Below are positions 7,883 to 14,332 of a stretch of DNA of 38,096 nt, in pieces (position 1 is the stretch's first letter; each line of letters starts with the position of its first letter). The notes under the pieces were generated by a model. It ran no database searches, was not told the origin of the DNA, and worked only from the letters and a program-made list of their open reading frames with translations. Location: NCBI GenBank assembly GCA_945830575.1, contig CALZZE010000025.1, positions 1-38,096 on the forward strand. The letters are read 5' to 3'. Source of the DNA: an uncultured Subdoligranulum sp. Its GTDB lineage: Bacteria > Bacillota > Clostridia > Oscillospirales > Ruminococcaceae. The translations under genes were made by a program, and so were the position numbers.

Positions 7883-8442
7883 TTTATCTTGATTTGTTCC
7901 TCGGATTTCTGAAAGTTGGGTGCTTTGCGTTTGGTGGTGCCTATGGAGCAATCCCCCTGATTCGTGATGTGATCATGTCCTATGCTTGGTTGAGTGATGA
8001 AACGCTGACTTATATGATTGCGGTTAGCGAAAGCACTCCTGGCTCCATCATGGTAAATCTGGCGACCTATGTCGGCAGTAATCAAGCAGGGTTTTGGGGG
8101 GCAGTTGTTGCAACCGTGGCGGTAGTCTTACCATCGTTCTTTATCATTCTACTGGTGACAGCATTTCTGAAATCGGCCTTGAAGAACAAATATGTGCAGG
8201 CAGTTTTAAGCGGTTTGAAACCTTGTGTGATTGGTTTTGTTTTAGCAACGGGTGTTTATTTGATAGTACAAAACTGTTTATCTGGAAGCAACGGCATGAA
8301 TATAGATATTATTTCACTGGTCATCACCTTGGCTCTTGCAATCATAATGATCGTATATAAACATATCTCCAAGAAAAAACTGCCTCCAATTATGCTGATT
8401 ATTCTTTCTGCAATTGTCGGAATGACTGTGTATGCTGTTTAG
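7879..8442 (+). CDS. chrA: Chromate transporter, second half
   Basis: Second CHR-domain protein of the pair (187 aa). It opens with FLGFLKVGCFAFGGAYGAIPLIRD and has ESTPGSIMVNLATYVG and GAVVATVAVVLPSFF, matching the first half. It overlaps the first half by four bases, so the two are co-translated and presumably form a heterodimer in the membrane. It is the last gene of the arsR operon. Actual chromate resistance is an inference from the family. Confidence 0.9.
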   Translation: MIYLDLFLGFLKVGCFAFGGAYGAIPLIRDVIMSYAWLSDETLTYMIAVSESTPGSIMVNLATYVGSNQAGFWGAVVATVAVVLPSFFIILLVTAFLKSALKNKYVQAVLSGLKPCVIGFVLATGVYLIVQNCLSGSNGMNIDIISLVITLALAIIMIVYKHISKKKLPPIMLIILSAIVGMTVYAV

Positions 8443-8574
8443 ACGATAGGAATAGACAACTTCCGATTTGATTTCATGTTATCACACAGCTATATATAAT
8501 GCAAGAACAATCACAATAGAGTACGCCGCAATGACAATGACTGCCTTTTGAATGCTCCGCTTTGGGAAACCACT

Positions 8575-8606
8575 CAAAAAATAGGGGACCGGCCGAAGCC
8601 AGTCCC
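8575..8606 (-). terminator. Intrinsic terminator with a UUCG tetraloop
   Basis: On the minus strand GGGACTGGC and GCCGGTCCC form a 9-bp stem (one G-T pair) closed by a TTCG loop. The sequence CCTATTTTTTG follows. It lies only about 30-60 bp beyond the minus-strand promoter at 8642-8670, so the transcript it ends would be very short. Confidence 0.75.
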
Positions 8607-8637
8607 TTGAAAGTCGTGTTGACTTTTGTTCTGCATG
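8577..8637 (-). ncRNA. Possible short transcript between promoter and terminator
   Basis: A -35/-10 pair at 8642-8670 and an intrinsic terminator at 8575-8606 define a possible transcript of about 60 nt. It contains a second small hairpin (AAAGTC and GACTTT around 8611-8626). A 20-codon frame starting MQNKSQHDF also fits it, without a clear ribosome binding site. It could be a small RNA, a leader left over from a lost gene, or an attenuator peptide unit. No family was recognised. Confidence 0.35.
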
Positions 8638-8641
8638 GACA

Positions 8642-8670
8642 ATCATAGCATTTTCAAAAGGAAAGGTCAA
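8642..8670 (-). promoter_or_regulatory. Minus-strand sigma-70 type promoter
   Basis: TTGACC and TATGAT with a 17-bp spacer on the minus strand. It has no complete gene behind it, only the short terminated unit at 8577-8637. Confidence 0.55.
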
Positions 8671-8702
8671 GTTTATTGTTTCGGCGGTTTCCGGCGGGCA
8701 AC

Positions 8703-8792
8703 TATCAAATCAAAGTGTACTGTGCGTACTTCATAACCCCAGCATATCCTTCACAATGTGGTCGCTGGCCTTGATAGTTCCCACCAGCACAA
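8703..8792. repeat. Duplicate of the virB6 3' end
   Basis: 90 bp nearly identical (about three mismatches) to 10820-10909, the last codons of virB6 plus its downstream bases. It ends at a CAA microhomology (8790-8792), where it is joined to a prgI fragment. Confidence 0.85.
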
Positions 8793-9015
8793 AGGTCATG
8801 CCATGGTAGCGGAAGAACACCGCAAACGCAAATGGCGCGGCGGCCAGCACACAGACCCAACTGACAGTTTCCAGTCCCAGCATGGGCTGCAGCAAAACAA
8901 AAACGGCCACCGCAACCGCGATGGCCAGCGCGCCAAACAAGCATTGACGCAGGAATAAGCCGAGGAAGAAGCCTTCCTCATATTGACGGATTTCTTTGGG
9001 GATTTTGATTTCCAT
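8731..9015 (-). pseudogene. Chimeric prgI'-'virB6 frame
   Basis: A 94-codon frame whose first 75 or so residues equal the start of PrgI (through FRYHGMTF). Its last 19 residues are the C-terminus of VirB6 (VLVGTIKASDHIVKDMLGL). In the operon virB6 precedes prgI, so this order is the signature of a tandem-duplication or unequal-recombination junction, with a 3-bp microhomology at 8790-8792. The upstream hairpin and ribosome binding site are also duplicated. The product would keep both PrgI membrane helices but lose the cytoplasmic part, so it is probably a relic. Confidence 0.85.
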
Positions 9016-9033
9016 AGGATTCTCCTCCTAAAC

Positions 9034-9060
9034 AAAAATGCCGCCCCTTCAAGAGGCGGC
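9034..9060 (-). terminator. Terminator-like hairpin before the prgI fragment
   Basis: GCCGCCTC and GGGGCGGC (8-bp stem, loop TTGAA) followed by ATTTTTG on the minus strand. It is the counterpart of the structure at 5373-5398. The two differ in sequence but both keep the stem and T-run. Confidence 0.7.
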
Positions 9061-9211
9061 GTCCGTAAAATGTTGATGTGATCCATCTGAAAGCCAACGC
9101 CCTGGACGGTAAAGGTTCGAGGCGTCCAGGGTGTGCAAATGGGTTTTGCCCGGCATAGAGGGACAGGCTGGAAGTTGTTTACAGGATTGGTATCTCCATC
9201 ATATTCTGAAC

Positions 9212-9244
9212 ATCTCCATCATTCTTGATGAAAATGATGGAGAT
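9212..9244. repeat. 33-bp palindrome downstream of the Fic gene
   Basis: Arms ATCTCCATCATT and AATGATGGAGAT in a 33-bp imperfect palindrome that lies six bases beyond the Fic stop codon. It is the same size and has the same arms as the palindrome over the Fic promoter (10322-10354). A further half-site ATCTCCATCAT is at 9192-9202. No T-run follows on either strand, so a protein-binding site is more likely than a terminator. Confidence 0.75.
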
Positions 9245-9250
9245 ATTGCA

Positions 9251-10297
9251 TTAGATACGGACATAGGCTGTGGCGGGACCAGCACCCACCTTGGCGATAT
9301 ATCCACTTTTCACCAAGTCTGTCAGAGTTCTTTCAACTGTCACCTTGCTGATATCCGGGCAAAGTTCCATAATCTCCTTTTTTGTGATTTTCCCCACTCT
9401 TTTGTCAATCACTGCTTTGATTCTATCCGGCTTGGAGAGACTGCGATGTTTCAGATGTTCGACCCGACTTTCAAATTCATGATATGCTTTCAGAATGATG
9501 CCAAGATAATACTTTACAAACGGCTCATAACTGTTTTCTCCCTCGTGCCAGCCGATCGAACTTTCTTGCAAGACTTCATAATAGGTCTCTTTTGTCTTTT
9601 CAATCAGCATTTCCATACTGACATATTTCCCAACGATATATCCCGCTTTGTAGAAGAGAAGCAGTGTCAGCAGGCGGCTCATTCGACCATTTCCATCGTT
9701 GAAAGGATGGATGCAGAGAAAATCCAAAATGAACATCGGAATCAGTACGAGCTTATCCATGCAATCAGCTTCCCATGCTTCTAAAAAACTGGCACACAGT
9801 TCATCCATGGCTTTCGCTGTCTGGAACGCTGGAACTGGAATGAAACGTGCTTTCTGATGTCCTTCCGTATCCGTTTCTGCAATGACATTATCAGAGTTTT
9901 TATAGCTGCCGCCAGAAGCGCCTTGGGAGTAAGAATATAAATCCCGATGGAGCTGCAAGATGACGTTGGGGCTCGGGTTGATATATTCATAGCTTTCGTG
10001 AATCGTTGCAAGGACTTCACGATAACCTGCAATTTCCTGCTCGGAACGATTGCGGGGTTCCGCTTTCTGGCTTACCAGTTCTTCCAGACGCTTATCACTT
10101 GTAAAGATGCCTTCAATTCTGTTGGATGCACCGGTACTCTGAATTAGAGCAACCTCTAAAAGAGTTTTCAGCTCATCAATATTCGCTTCAAGAAACAGCT
10201 CCTGCCGGCCTTTGTGTTCGTGGATACTTCCAATCATTTGAACAATCTCAGATGTCAGGAGTTTTTCGGGAGCTTTATGATAATCGAAATCTCGCAT
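9251..10297 (-). CDS. Fic-domain adenylyltransferase with built-in inhibitory motif
   Basis: Fic protein of 348 aa that would transfer AMP (or another nucleotide) to a target protein. The catalytic motif HPFNDGNGR is complete at 197-205. An N-terminal inhibitory motif S-N-R-I-E-G at 58-63 fits the (S/T)xxxE(G/N) consensus, which makes it a self-inhibited class II Fic protein. The last 60 or so residues look like a winged helix that could bind DNA. The ATG at 10297 has AAGGAG seven bases upstream. The gene is flanked on both sides by the same 33-bp palindrome, and it diverges from the 68-aa gene at 10422. It is AT-richer than the backbone, so it is cargo. Confidence 0.88.
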   Translation of the reverse strand: MRDFDYHKAPEKLLTSEIVQMIGSIHEHKGRQELFLEANIDELKTLLEVALIQSTGASNRIEGIFTSDKRLEELVSQKAEPRNRSEQEIAGYREVLATIHESYEYINPSPNVILQLHRDLYSYSQGASGGSYKNSDNVIAETDTEGHQKARFIPVPAFQTAKAMDELCASFLEAWEADCMDKLVLIPMFILDFLCIHPFNDGNGRMSRLLTLLLFYKAGYIVGKYVSMEMLIEKTKETYYEVLQESSIGWHEGENSYEPFVKYYLGIILKAYHEFESRVEHLKHRSLSKPDRIKAVIDKRVGKITKKEIMELCPDISKVTVERTLTDLVKSGYIAKVGAGPATAYVRI

Positions 10298-10321
10298 GGG
10301 AATCTCCTTCATTTGTGGATT

Positions 10322-10354
10322 ATCTCCATCATTTTATCATAAAATGATGGAGAT
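10322..10354. promoter_or_regulatory. 33-bp palindromic operator over the Fic promoter
   Basis: Arms ATCTCCATCATTTTAT and ATAAAATGATGGAGAT around a single central base. It covers the -10 box and spacer of the Fic promoter and touches the -35 box of the divergent promoter, so a bound protein could control both. The winged helix of the Fic protein is a candidate ligand (inference). Confidence 0.7.
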
Positions 10355-10359
10355 TTCAA
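10331..10359 (-). promoter_or_regulatory. Fic gene promoter
   Basis: TTGAAA and TAAAAT with a 17-bp spacer on the minus strand, upstream of the Fic start. The -10 and spacer are inside the 33-bp palindrome, the layout expected for repression. Confidence 0.65.
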
Positions 10360-10388
10360 TGGACTTTTTTTCTTTACTGTGGTATAAT
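10360..10388 (+). promoter_or_regulatory. Promoter of the 68-aa gene
   Basis: TGGACT and TATAAT with a 17-bp spacer on the plus strand. Its -35 box adjoins the -35 box of the Fic promoter, so the two units start back to back. Confidence 0.65.
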
Positions 10389-10421
10389 CGGCAGGAACAA
10401 AAAACAAAGAGGACGCACACA

Positions 10422-10628
10422 ATGAATTTGTATATCAGCGCAGCGGACTATGATTATCACACCTTGCTGAAGGTAGCGGAAATGGCGGGGCTTGCGGGAA
10501 TCGTGGGATTCCATGAGGCCGAGGGCGGCTATCTGCTGTCCTTCCCGAAGGGCGAAGGCTCGGAAAAGCTCATTGAAGATTACAAGTCCCGGCTGCGCGA
10601 TTTGGAAAATAATATCTGGATGCACTAA
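10422..10628 (+). CDS. Small protein of unknown function, divergent from Fic
   Basis: A 68-aa soluble protein (MNLYISAADYDYHTLLKVAE at the N-terminus, YKSRLRDLENNIWMH at the C-terminus) with a helix-rich centre. I do not recognise its family. It is a real transcription unit on its own: a good promoter 34 bp upstream, an AGAGGA ribosome binding site, and an intrinsic terminator that begins right after the stop codon. It shares its control region with the Fic gene. It lacks the (S/T)xxxE(G/N) motif of FicA-type antitoxins, so an antitoxin role is not supported by motif. Confidence 0.7.
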   Translation: MNLYISAADYDYHTLLKVAEMAGLAGIVGFHEAEGGYLLSFPKGEGSEKLIEDYKSRLRDLENNIWMH

Positions 10629-10650
10629 AGAGGGCTGCGGCCCTCTTTTT
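10629..10650 (+). terminator. Intrinsic terminator of the 68-aa gene
   Basis: AGAGGGC and GCCCTCT form a 7-bp stem with a TGCG loop, followed by TTTTT. It begins directly after the stop codon. Confidence 0.85.
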
Positions 10651-10662
10651 CTGTTGGGGAAG

Positions 10663-10818
10663 TCACTCCATTTCACCGGGCTTGGTGGTCAGCAGCCGAT
10701 AGGTTTTGCTGTCCTTGGGATAGTCGTTGAGGAAAGGAATCAGGTTATTCCCCATCTTGAGGATGCCTTGTCCGGGCTGAGCCAGCATCAGATAGCTGCG
10801 CTGGGGCGTGGATAAGCC
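10663..10818 (-). pseudogene. C-terminal remnant of a second VirB4
   Basis: 52 codons in minus sense ending in a stop, reading LSTPQRSYLMLAQPGQGILK and then PKDSKTYRLLTTKPGE. This matches the C-terminus of VirB4 proteins and resembles, but is not identical to, the end of the intact copy here (IPKDSKIYKLITTKPGE). It lies directly behind virB6, with prgI and most of virB4 missing in between. It is evidence that a related but different ICE once contributed this junction. No start or upstream part is present. Confidence 0.8.
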
Positions 10819-10819
10819 G

Positions 10820-10909
10820 TATCAAATCAAAGTGTACTGTGTGTACTTCATAGCCCCAGCATATCCTTCACAATGTGGTCGCTGGCCTTGATGGTTCCCA
10901 CCAGCACAA
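10820..10909. repeat. virB6 3' end, original copy of the duplicated block
   Basis: This is the partner of 8703-8792. It covers the last 20 codons of virB6 and 28 bp after the stop. Confidence 0.85.
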
Positions 10910-11684
10910 GCTGACCAAACACCACCTCGCTCACATAGCCCCAAGTGGCCGTAATGGGGGTGGCTCCCGCGCTGACCGCAGGCGTAACAGCGATGGAGGA
11001 ATAGATGGTGCAGGCCAGCGCGATGATGGCCCCCTCCAGACAAACGCCGAGATAGGACCGCACAAAGGCTTTGGCGCTGCGGCTGGTGGTTTCGCCTGCA
11101 AAGGCAGATAGCGGCACCGGTGCAATGGCCGTGTACATGAACAGCCGGAAAAAGCGACCGTAGACCGTCAGAATCATAATAAAGGACATGACAGTGATGA
11201 ACAGGCTGCCCAGCAGCGTCACCGCCCACAGCGGAATACTCTCCCAAAACCCGCAGGCATTGATGGTGTCAATCAGCTCCTGCGGCAGACTTCCGCCGTT
11301 CGGCCCGGTCAGACCCGCTGTGCCGATGATCTGCGCCACAATACCCTGGGCAATGGTAAACAGTGAGGTCAGCAGCTCCATGCAGTAGGTGACAGCGGCT
11401 TTGGCCAGAGCAAACCGGATAAACAGGCGCAGTGCGTGTTCGGGACGCTTGATTTCCGTCAGGCTGCCGCAGGTCTTGCATACGCTCATGGCAAAAAACA
11501 GCACCAGAAGCCCATACGCAATCGGCAGCAATGCGCTGTTGATGCTGGTCACAATGCCCCAAACGCCGCCGCCCTTAAAGCTCTGCGGGCTGACGGTGAG
11601 CAGCGTCCAGATTTCGTTCAGTTTACCGTTCCATGTGGTGAGGGCGTTTTTCAGGTTGTCTACCACCCAAGATTGATCGTCCAA
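10848..11684 (-). CDS. virB6: VirB6/TrbL-type inner-membrane channel protein
   Basis: Polytopic membrane protein of 278 aa with about six hydrophobic segments and the sequence FFRLFMYTAIAPVPLSAFAG typical of the ICE VirB6 group. It would form the inner-membrane part of the DNA transfer channel. The start is taken as the TTG at 11684, because GGGAGGTGAGAA lies directly upstream. An ATG 14 codons further up would lie inside the virB2-like gene without a site. The gene follows virB2-like by 28 bp. Its last 20 codons are duplicated at 8703-8792. Confidence 0.88.
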   Translation of the reverse strand: MDDQSWVVDNLKNALTTWNGKLNEIWTLLTVSPQSFKGGGVWGIVTSINSALLPIAYGLLVLFFAMSVCKTCGSLTEIKRPEHALRLFIRFALAKAAVTYCMELLTSLFTIAQGIVAQIIGTAGLTGPNGGSLPQELIDTINACGFWESIPLWAVTLLGSLFITVMSFIMILTVYGRFFRLFMYTAIAPVPLSAFAGETTSRSAKAFVRSYLGVCLEGAIIALACTIYSSIAVTPAVSAGATPITATWGYVSEVVFGQLVLVGTIKASDHIVKDMLGL

Positions 11685-11712
11685 ATTCTCACCTCCCTTG
11701 CGGCGGCGGGCA

Positions 11713-12081
11713 TCAGCCTGCACCAAGAATCAGATCAAGGATTTCTTTGGCAAAGGTGATGATGATTCCGCCCGCCAGCGTCAGAAAACCATTGGAGCGC
11801 TGGGACGGGTCGTGGCTCTGGAAGGAAAGTCCAACCTGTACAATGCCCCAGCCCAGCAGAATCATGCCCACGGCGCGAATGACCGAAAAAATGAAGGTGG
11901 ACAGGTTGTTGATGACGGTCAGCGGGTCGCCCTCGGCCAGTGCGGGCGTGGCAAAGCAGAGCAGCAGAACCACCAGCACGGCGAACAGCGCAAACAGCAG
12001 CTTGCCTTTCCGGGTCAGCCGCGCGGGATTCAGGCGGGGCATATCGGGGGTATTGCGGGTAAAAAGGGGATTGAATTTCAT
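11713..12081 (-). CDS. VirB2/TrbC-like small membrane protein
   Basis: A 122-aa protein with a signal-peptide-like segment (RKGKLLFALFAVLVVLLLCF, probable cut after ATPALA) and two further hydrophobic helices in the mature part. This is the topology of VirB2/TrbC pilins. The position directly before virB6 fits. The ATG at 12081 has AGGAG at a good distance. A 240-nt structured leader precedes it. The family call is from topology and position more than from a residue motif. Confidence 0.7.
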   Translation of the reverse strand: MKFNPLFTRNTPDMPRLNPARLTRKGKLLFALFAVLVVLLLCFATPALAEGDPLTVINNLSTFIFSVIRAVGMILLGWGIVQVGLSFQSHDPSQRSNGFLTLAGGIIITFAKEILDLILGAG

Positions 12082-12326
12082 GGTATATTCTCCTTCAAAA
12101 TAGAAATGCGCTTCTGACTCAAGCAGAAGCGCACAAGATGTTTGGATAAATTGGAACGGGGAGCCATCTTTCGACAGTTCCCCTCGGTAGCATTTGACGG
12201 GTGTGCCCTTTCCCGTATTTCTTTTGGCCCATAGGGCGCGTAGCAGCACATTCTCTACTTCAAATGCTATTGATTTCGGAATTGTTTTTCATGTAAAGCA
12301 AATTATGCTTTTGTATTATCTATAAT
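12082..12326 (-). promoter_or_regulatory. Structured leader of the virB2-virB6 operon
   Basis: About 240 nt lie between the promoter at 12327-12355 and the virB2-like ATG. In minus sense it contains a hairpin GGGGA...TCCCC closed by a GAAA tetraloop (12151-12182 region). Further down it contains a perfect 10-bp stem TGCGCTTCTG / CAGAAGCGCA (12107-12133), followed by ATTTCTATTTT and then directly by the ribosome binding site. It looks like an attenuator or an unknown cis-acting RNA. I recognise no named riboswitch. Confidence 0.45.
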
Positions 12327-12355
12327 AGTATACCACACCCGTATTTCAGTGTAAA
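12327..12355 (-). promoter_or_regulatory. Promoter of the virB2-virB6 operon
   Basis: TTTACA and TATACT separated by 17 bp on the minus strand. The -35 box lies in the last codons of virD4, so the channel genes have a start of their own besides read-through from virD4. Confidence 0.65.
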
Positions 12356-14142
12356 GTATTGTCGAAAAACACCTCCAGTTCTTCATTGGTAAACGCTGCG
12401 GCATCGTCCGGGTTCATACCAGCGGGCGGATGCTGTTCATCCCACACCTGCGGCGCGGCAACCGCTGTTTGCCGCGGTGGTCGGGCGTCGTAGGGCGGCG
12501 CGCCGCCCAGCGTGGTCTGCTTTACATTGGGGTGGCGCAGGGTATCAAATTTCAGATCCATCACAGGTCGTTCCCCGCGAATGAACAGCAGTGCATAGCG
12601 GTTGTCCAACTGGCGAACCTCGTCCGGCATCAGCAGTTCCCGGCCCGAAAGCTGCCAGTTGGTGGAATAGCTGCCGCTGCGGCCCTTGCTCTGGCCGTAG
12701 GTATTCAGGTCGATGGTGGCCTTGCCCAGCAGTTTGGACACATACTCGTGGCTGCTTTGCTCGTTGCCGCCGAGATACAAAAACTCGTCGGCGTTGCCCA
12801 TGATGGATTCCCATTGCTTTTCAAACAGGGCTTTCAGCTGTGAGATGTTTTGCAGCACGATGGACACTGAAATATTACGGCTGCGCATGGTGGCCAGCAG
12901 CTTGTCAAACTCGTCCGGCAGCGCCACATTCGCAAACTCGTCCATCAGGAAATGCACCGGCACAGGCAGCGCGCCGCCATGGACGAAGTCTGCCTGATAA
13001 TACAGCTGCTGAAACAACTGCGTGTACAGAATTCCCACGATGAAATTGAAGCTGCCGTCGTTATCGGGAATGACACAGTACAGCACCGTTTTTTCCTCGG
13101 CCATGCGGGGCAGCTCCAGCTCATCGGTGCGGGTCAGGTCAGCCAGCGCCTGTAAATTGAATTTTTCCAGATGGGATACCAGTGTGATCTGGATGGATTT
13201 CAGCGTCTTGGCGCTGCCGCAGCGGTAATTGCGGTAATATTTCAGGGCAATGTGGTCGGGGTCCCGCATGGCAAGGCGCTCAAACAGCTCGTCCACCGGG
13301 CTTTGGTAATCCGGCATATCCTCGTTCACATCGGCAGCGCGCACCATCTCCATGACCATGGCAAAGTTCTGTTCTTCCGGCGGCGCTTCGTAGTGCAGAT
13401 ACAGCACCAGCGCCATCAAGAACATCTCCGCCGCCTGGTCCCAAAACGGGTCGGCGGGCTTGCTGTCCTTGGGGGTGGTGTTCTTGAACAGGTTGGTGAC
13501 AAGGCGCTGAATGTCATTGTCGTCCCGCAGATACACAAATGGGTTGTAGCAAAAGGACGATGCCATGTCAATCAGATTGAGAACTTTGACCCGGTAGCCC
13601 TTGGATTCCAGCAGGCGGCCTGTGCTGCGGAGCTGCTCCCCCTTGGGGTCCAACACGATAAAAGAACGGCTGCACTGCATGAGGTTGGGCAGACAGTAGA
13701 AGCGGGTCTTGCCGGAGCCGGAACCGCCCACCACAACGACGTTCAGATTCCGCATGGTGCGTCTGCAATCCAGCCGCATGGCGATGTGCTGGGTGAACAG
13801 GGCATTTTCTTCCGGGTGCCTGCGGTCCCGGTATTTCCGGTCAATGGCGGCGGGGTCGCCCCATTTGGCGGAACCATGTTCCTCTCTGCGGCGATAACTG
13901 CGTTCATTGGTCAGCAGGCAGCACACCGCCGCGCCGTACACCAACAAAAACAGCAGGACACATCGGGGCGTGTCCTGCGTGAAGGTGATTTGAAATGGCT
14001 GATTCAGCGCGGCGGGCAGTTCCGCTATGAGCTGCGGCAGTCCACCTGACAGGTACGGTGCGGCCAGAAGCGCCAGCCAGACGGTGGGCAGTACCCCCAG
14101 CACCGCAGCAAGGATACGCTGGCGGCTGTCAACGGGTCTCAT
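12346..14142 (-). CDS. virD4: VirD4/TraG-type coupling protein
   Basis: Hexameric ATPase (598 aa) at the membrane that brings the relaxase-DNA complex to the channel. There are two N-terminal membrane helices (about 10-31 and 60-77), Walker A GGSGSGKT at about 139-146, and Walker B VHFLMDEFANVA in the middle. VLDPKGEQL is the conserved motif after Walker A. The ATG at 14142 has GGAGAA six bases away; a GTG one codon earlier is too close. It overlaps the end of the 67-aa gene by 14 bp. Confidence 0.93.
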   Translation of the reverse strand: MRPVDSRQRILAAVLGVLPTVWLALLAAPYLSGGLPQLIAELPAALNQPFQITFTQDTPRCVLLFLLVYGAAVCCLLTNERSYRRREEHGSAKWGDPAAIDRKYRDRRHPEENALFTQHIAMRLDCRRTMRNLNVVVVGGSGSGKTRFYCLPNLMQCSRSFIVLDPKGEQLRSTGRLLESKGYRVKVLNLIDMASSFCYNPFVYLRDDNDIQRLVTNLFKNTTPKDSKPADPFWDQAAEMFLMALVLYLHYEAPPEEQNFAMVMEMVRAADVNEDMPDYQSPVDELFERLAMRDPDHIALKYYRNYRCGSAKTLKSIQITLVSHLEKFNLQALADLTRTDELELPRMAEEKTVLYCVIPDNDGSFNFIVGILYTQLFQQLYYQADFVHGGALPVPVHFLMDEFANVALPDEFDKLLATMRSRNISVSIVLQNISQLKALFEKQWESIMGNADEFLYLGGNEQSSHEYVSKLLGKATIDLNTYGQSKGRSGSYSTNWQLSGRELLMPDEVRQLDNRYALLFIRGERPVMDLKFDTLRHPNVKQTTLGGAPPYDARPPRQTAVAAPQVWDEQHPPAGMNPDDAAAFTNEELEVFFDNTLH

Positions 14143-14332
14143 CACGGCTTCTCCATTTGTCGATCAGGCGTTCCCGTTTGGAGGGCGCGTCGATGACCTT
14201 CAACAACAGGTCATCCACCGCATCGGTGGGCCGCCCCTGCTCCAGTTGGTCGGTGCGCATCTGGTTCAGTGCGTTGATCAGGGTGCCCTGCTCCAAATGG
14301 TCCATTTCCAGACATTTCGGTTCATCTTTCAT
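14129..14332 (-). CDS. Small ICE protein with GRxTDAxDxLLLK motif
   Basis: A 67-aa soluble protein of unknown function, overlapping both neighbours (ArdC-like upstream by 11 bp, virD4 downstream by 14 bp). Its centre MRTDQLEQGRPTDAVDDLLL closely resembles the end of the 52-aa protein at 33923-34081 (KKQQAEGRYTDAIDELLL), so the element carries two members of one small family. The ATG has AAGGAG upstream. No DNA-binding motif is evident. Confidence 0.75.
   Translation of the reverse strand: MKDEPKCLEMDHLEQGTLINALNQMRTDQLEQGRPTDAVDDLLLKVIDAPSKRERLIDKWRSRDETR

Noticed and set aside
8482-8670. 62-codon minus-strand frame ending in a hydrophobic helix (possible membrane peptide or type I toxin)
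   Set aside because: Its ATG lies in the -35 to -10 region of the promoter found there, and the UUCG terminator sits in the middle of the frame. No ribosome binding site is present.
9192-9244. Repeated ATCTCCATCAT words as a CRISPR-like array
   Set aside because: Only three half-sites, in opposite orientations and with irregular spacing. They fit an operator palindrome.
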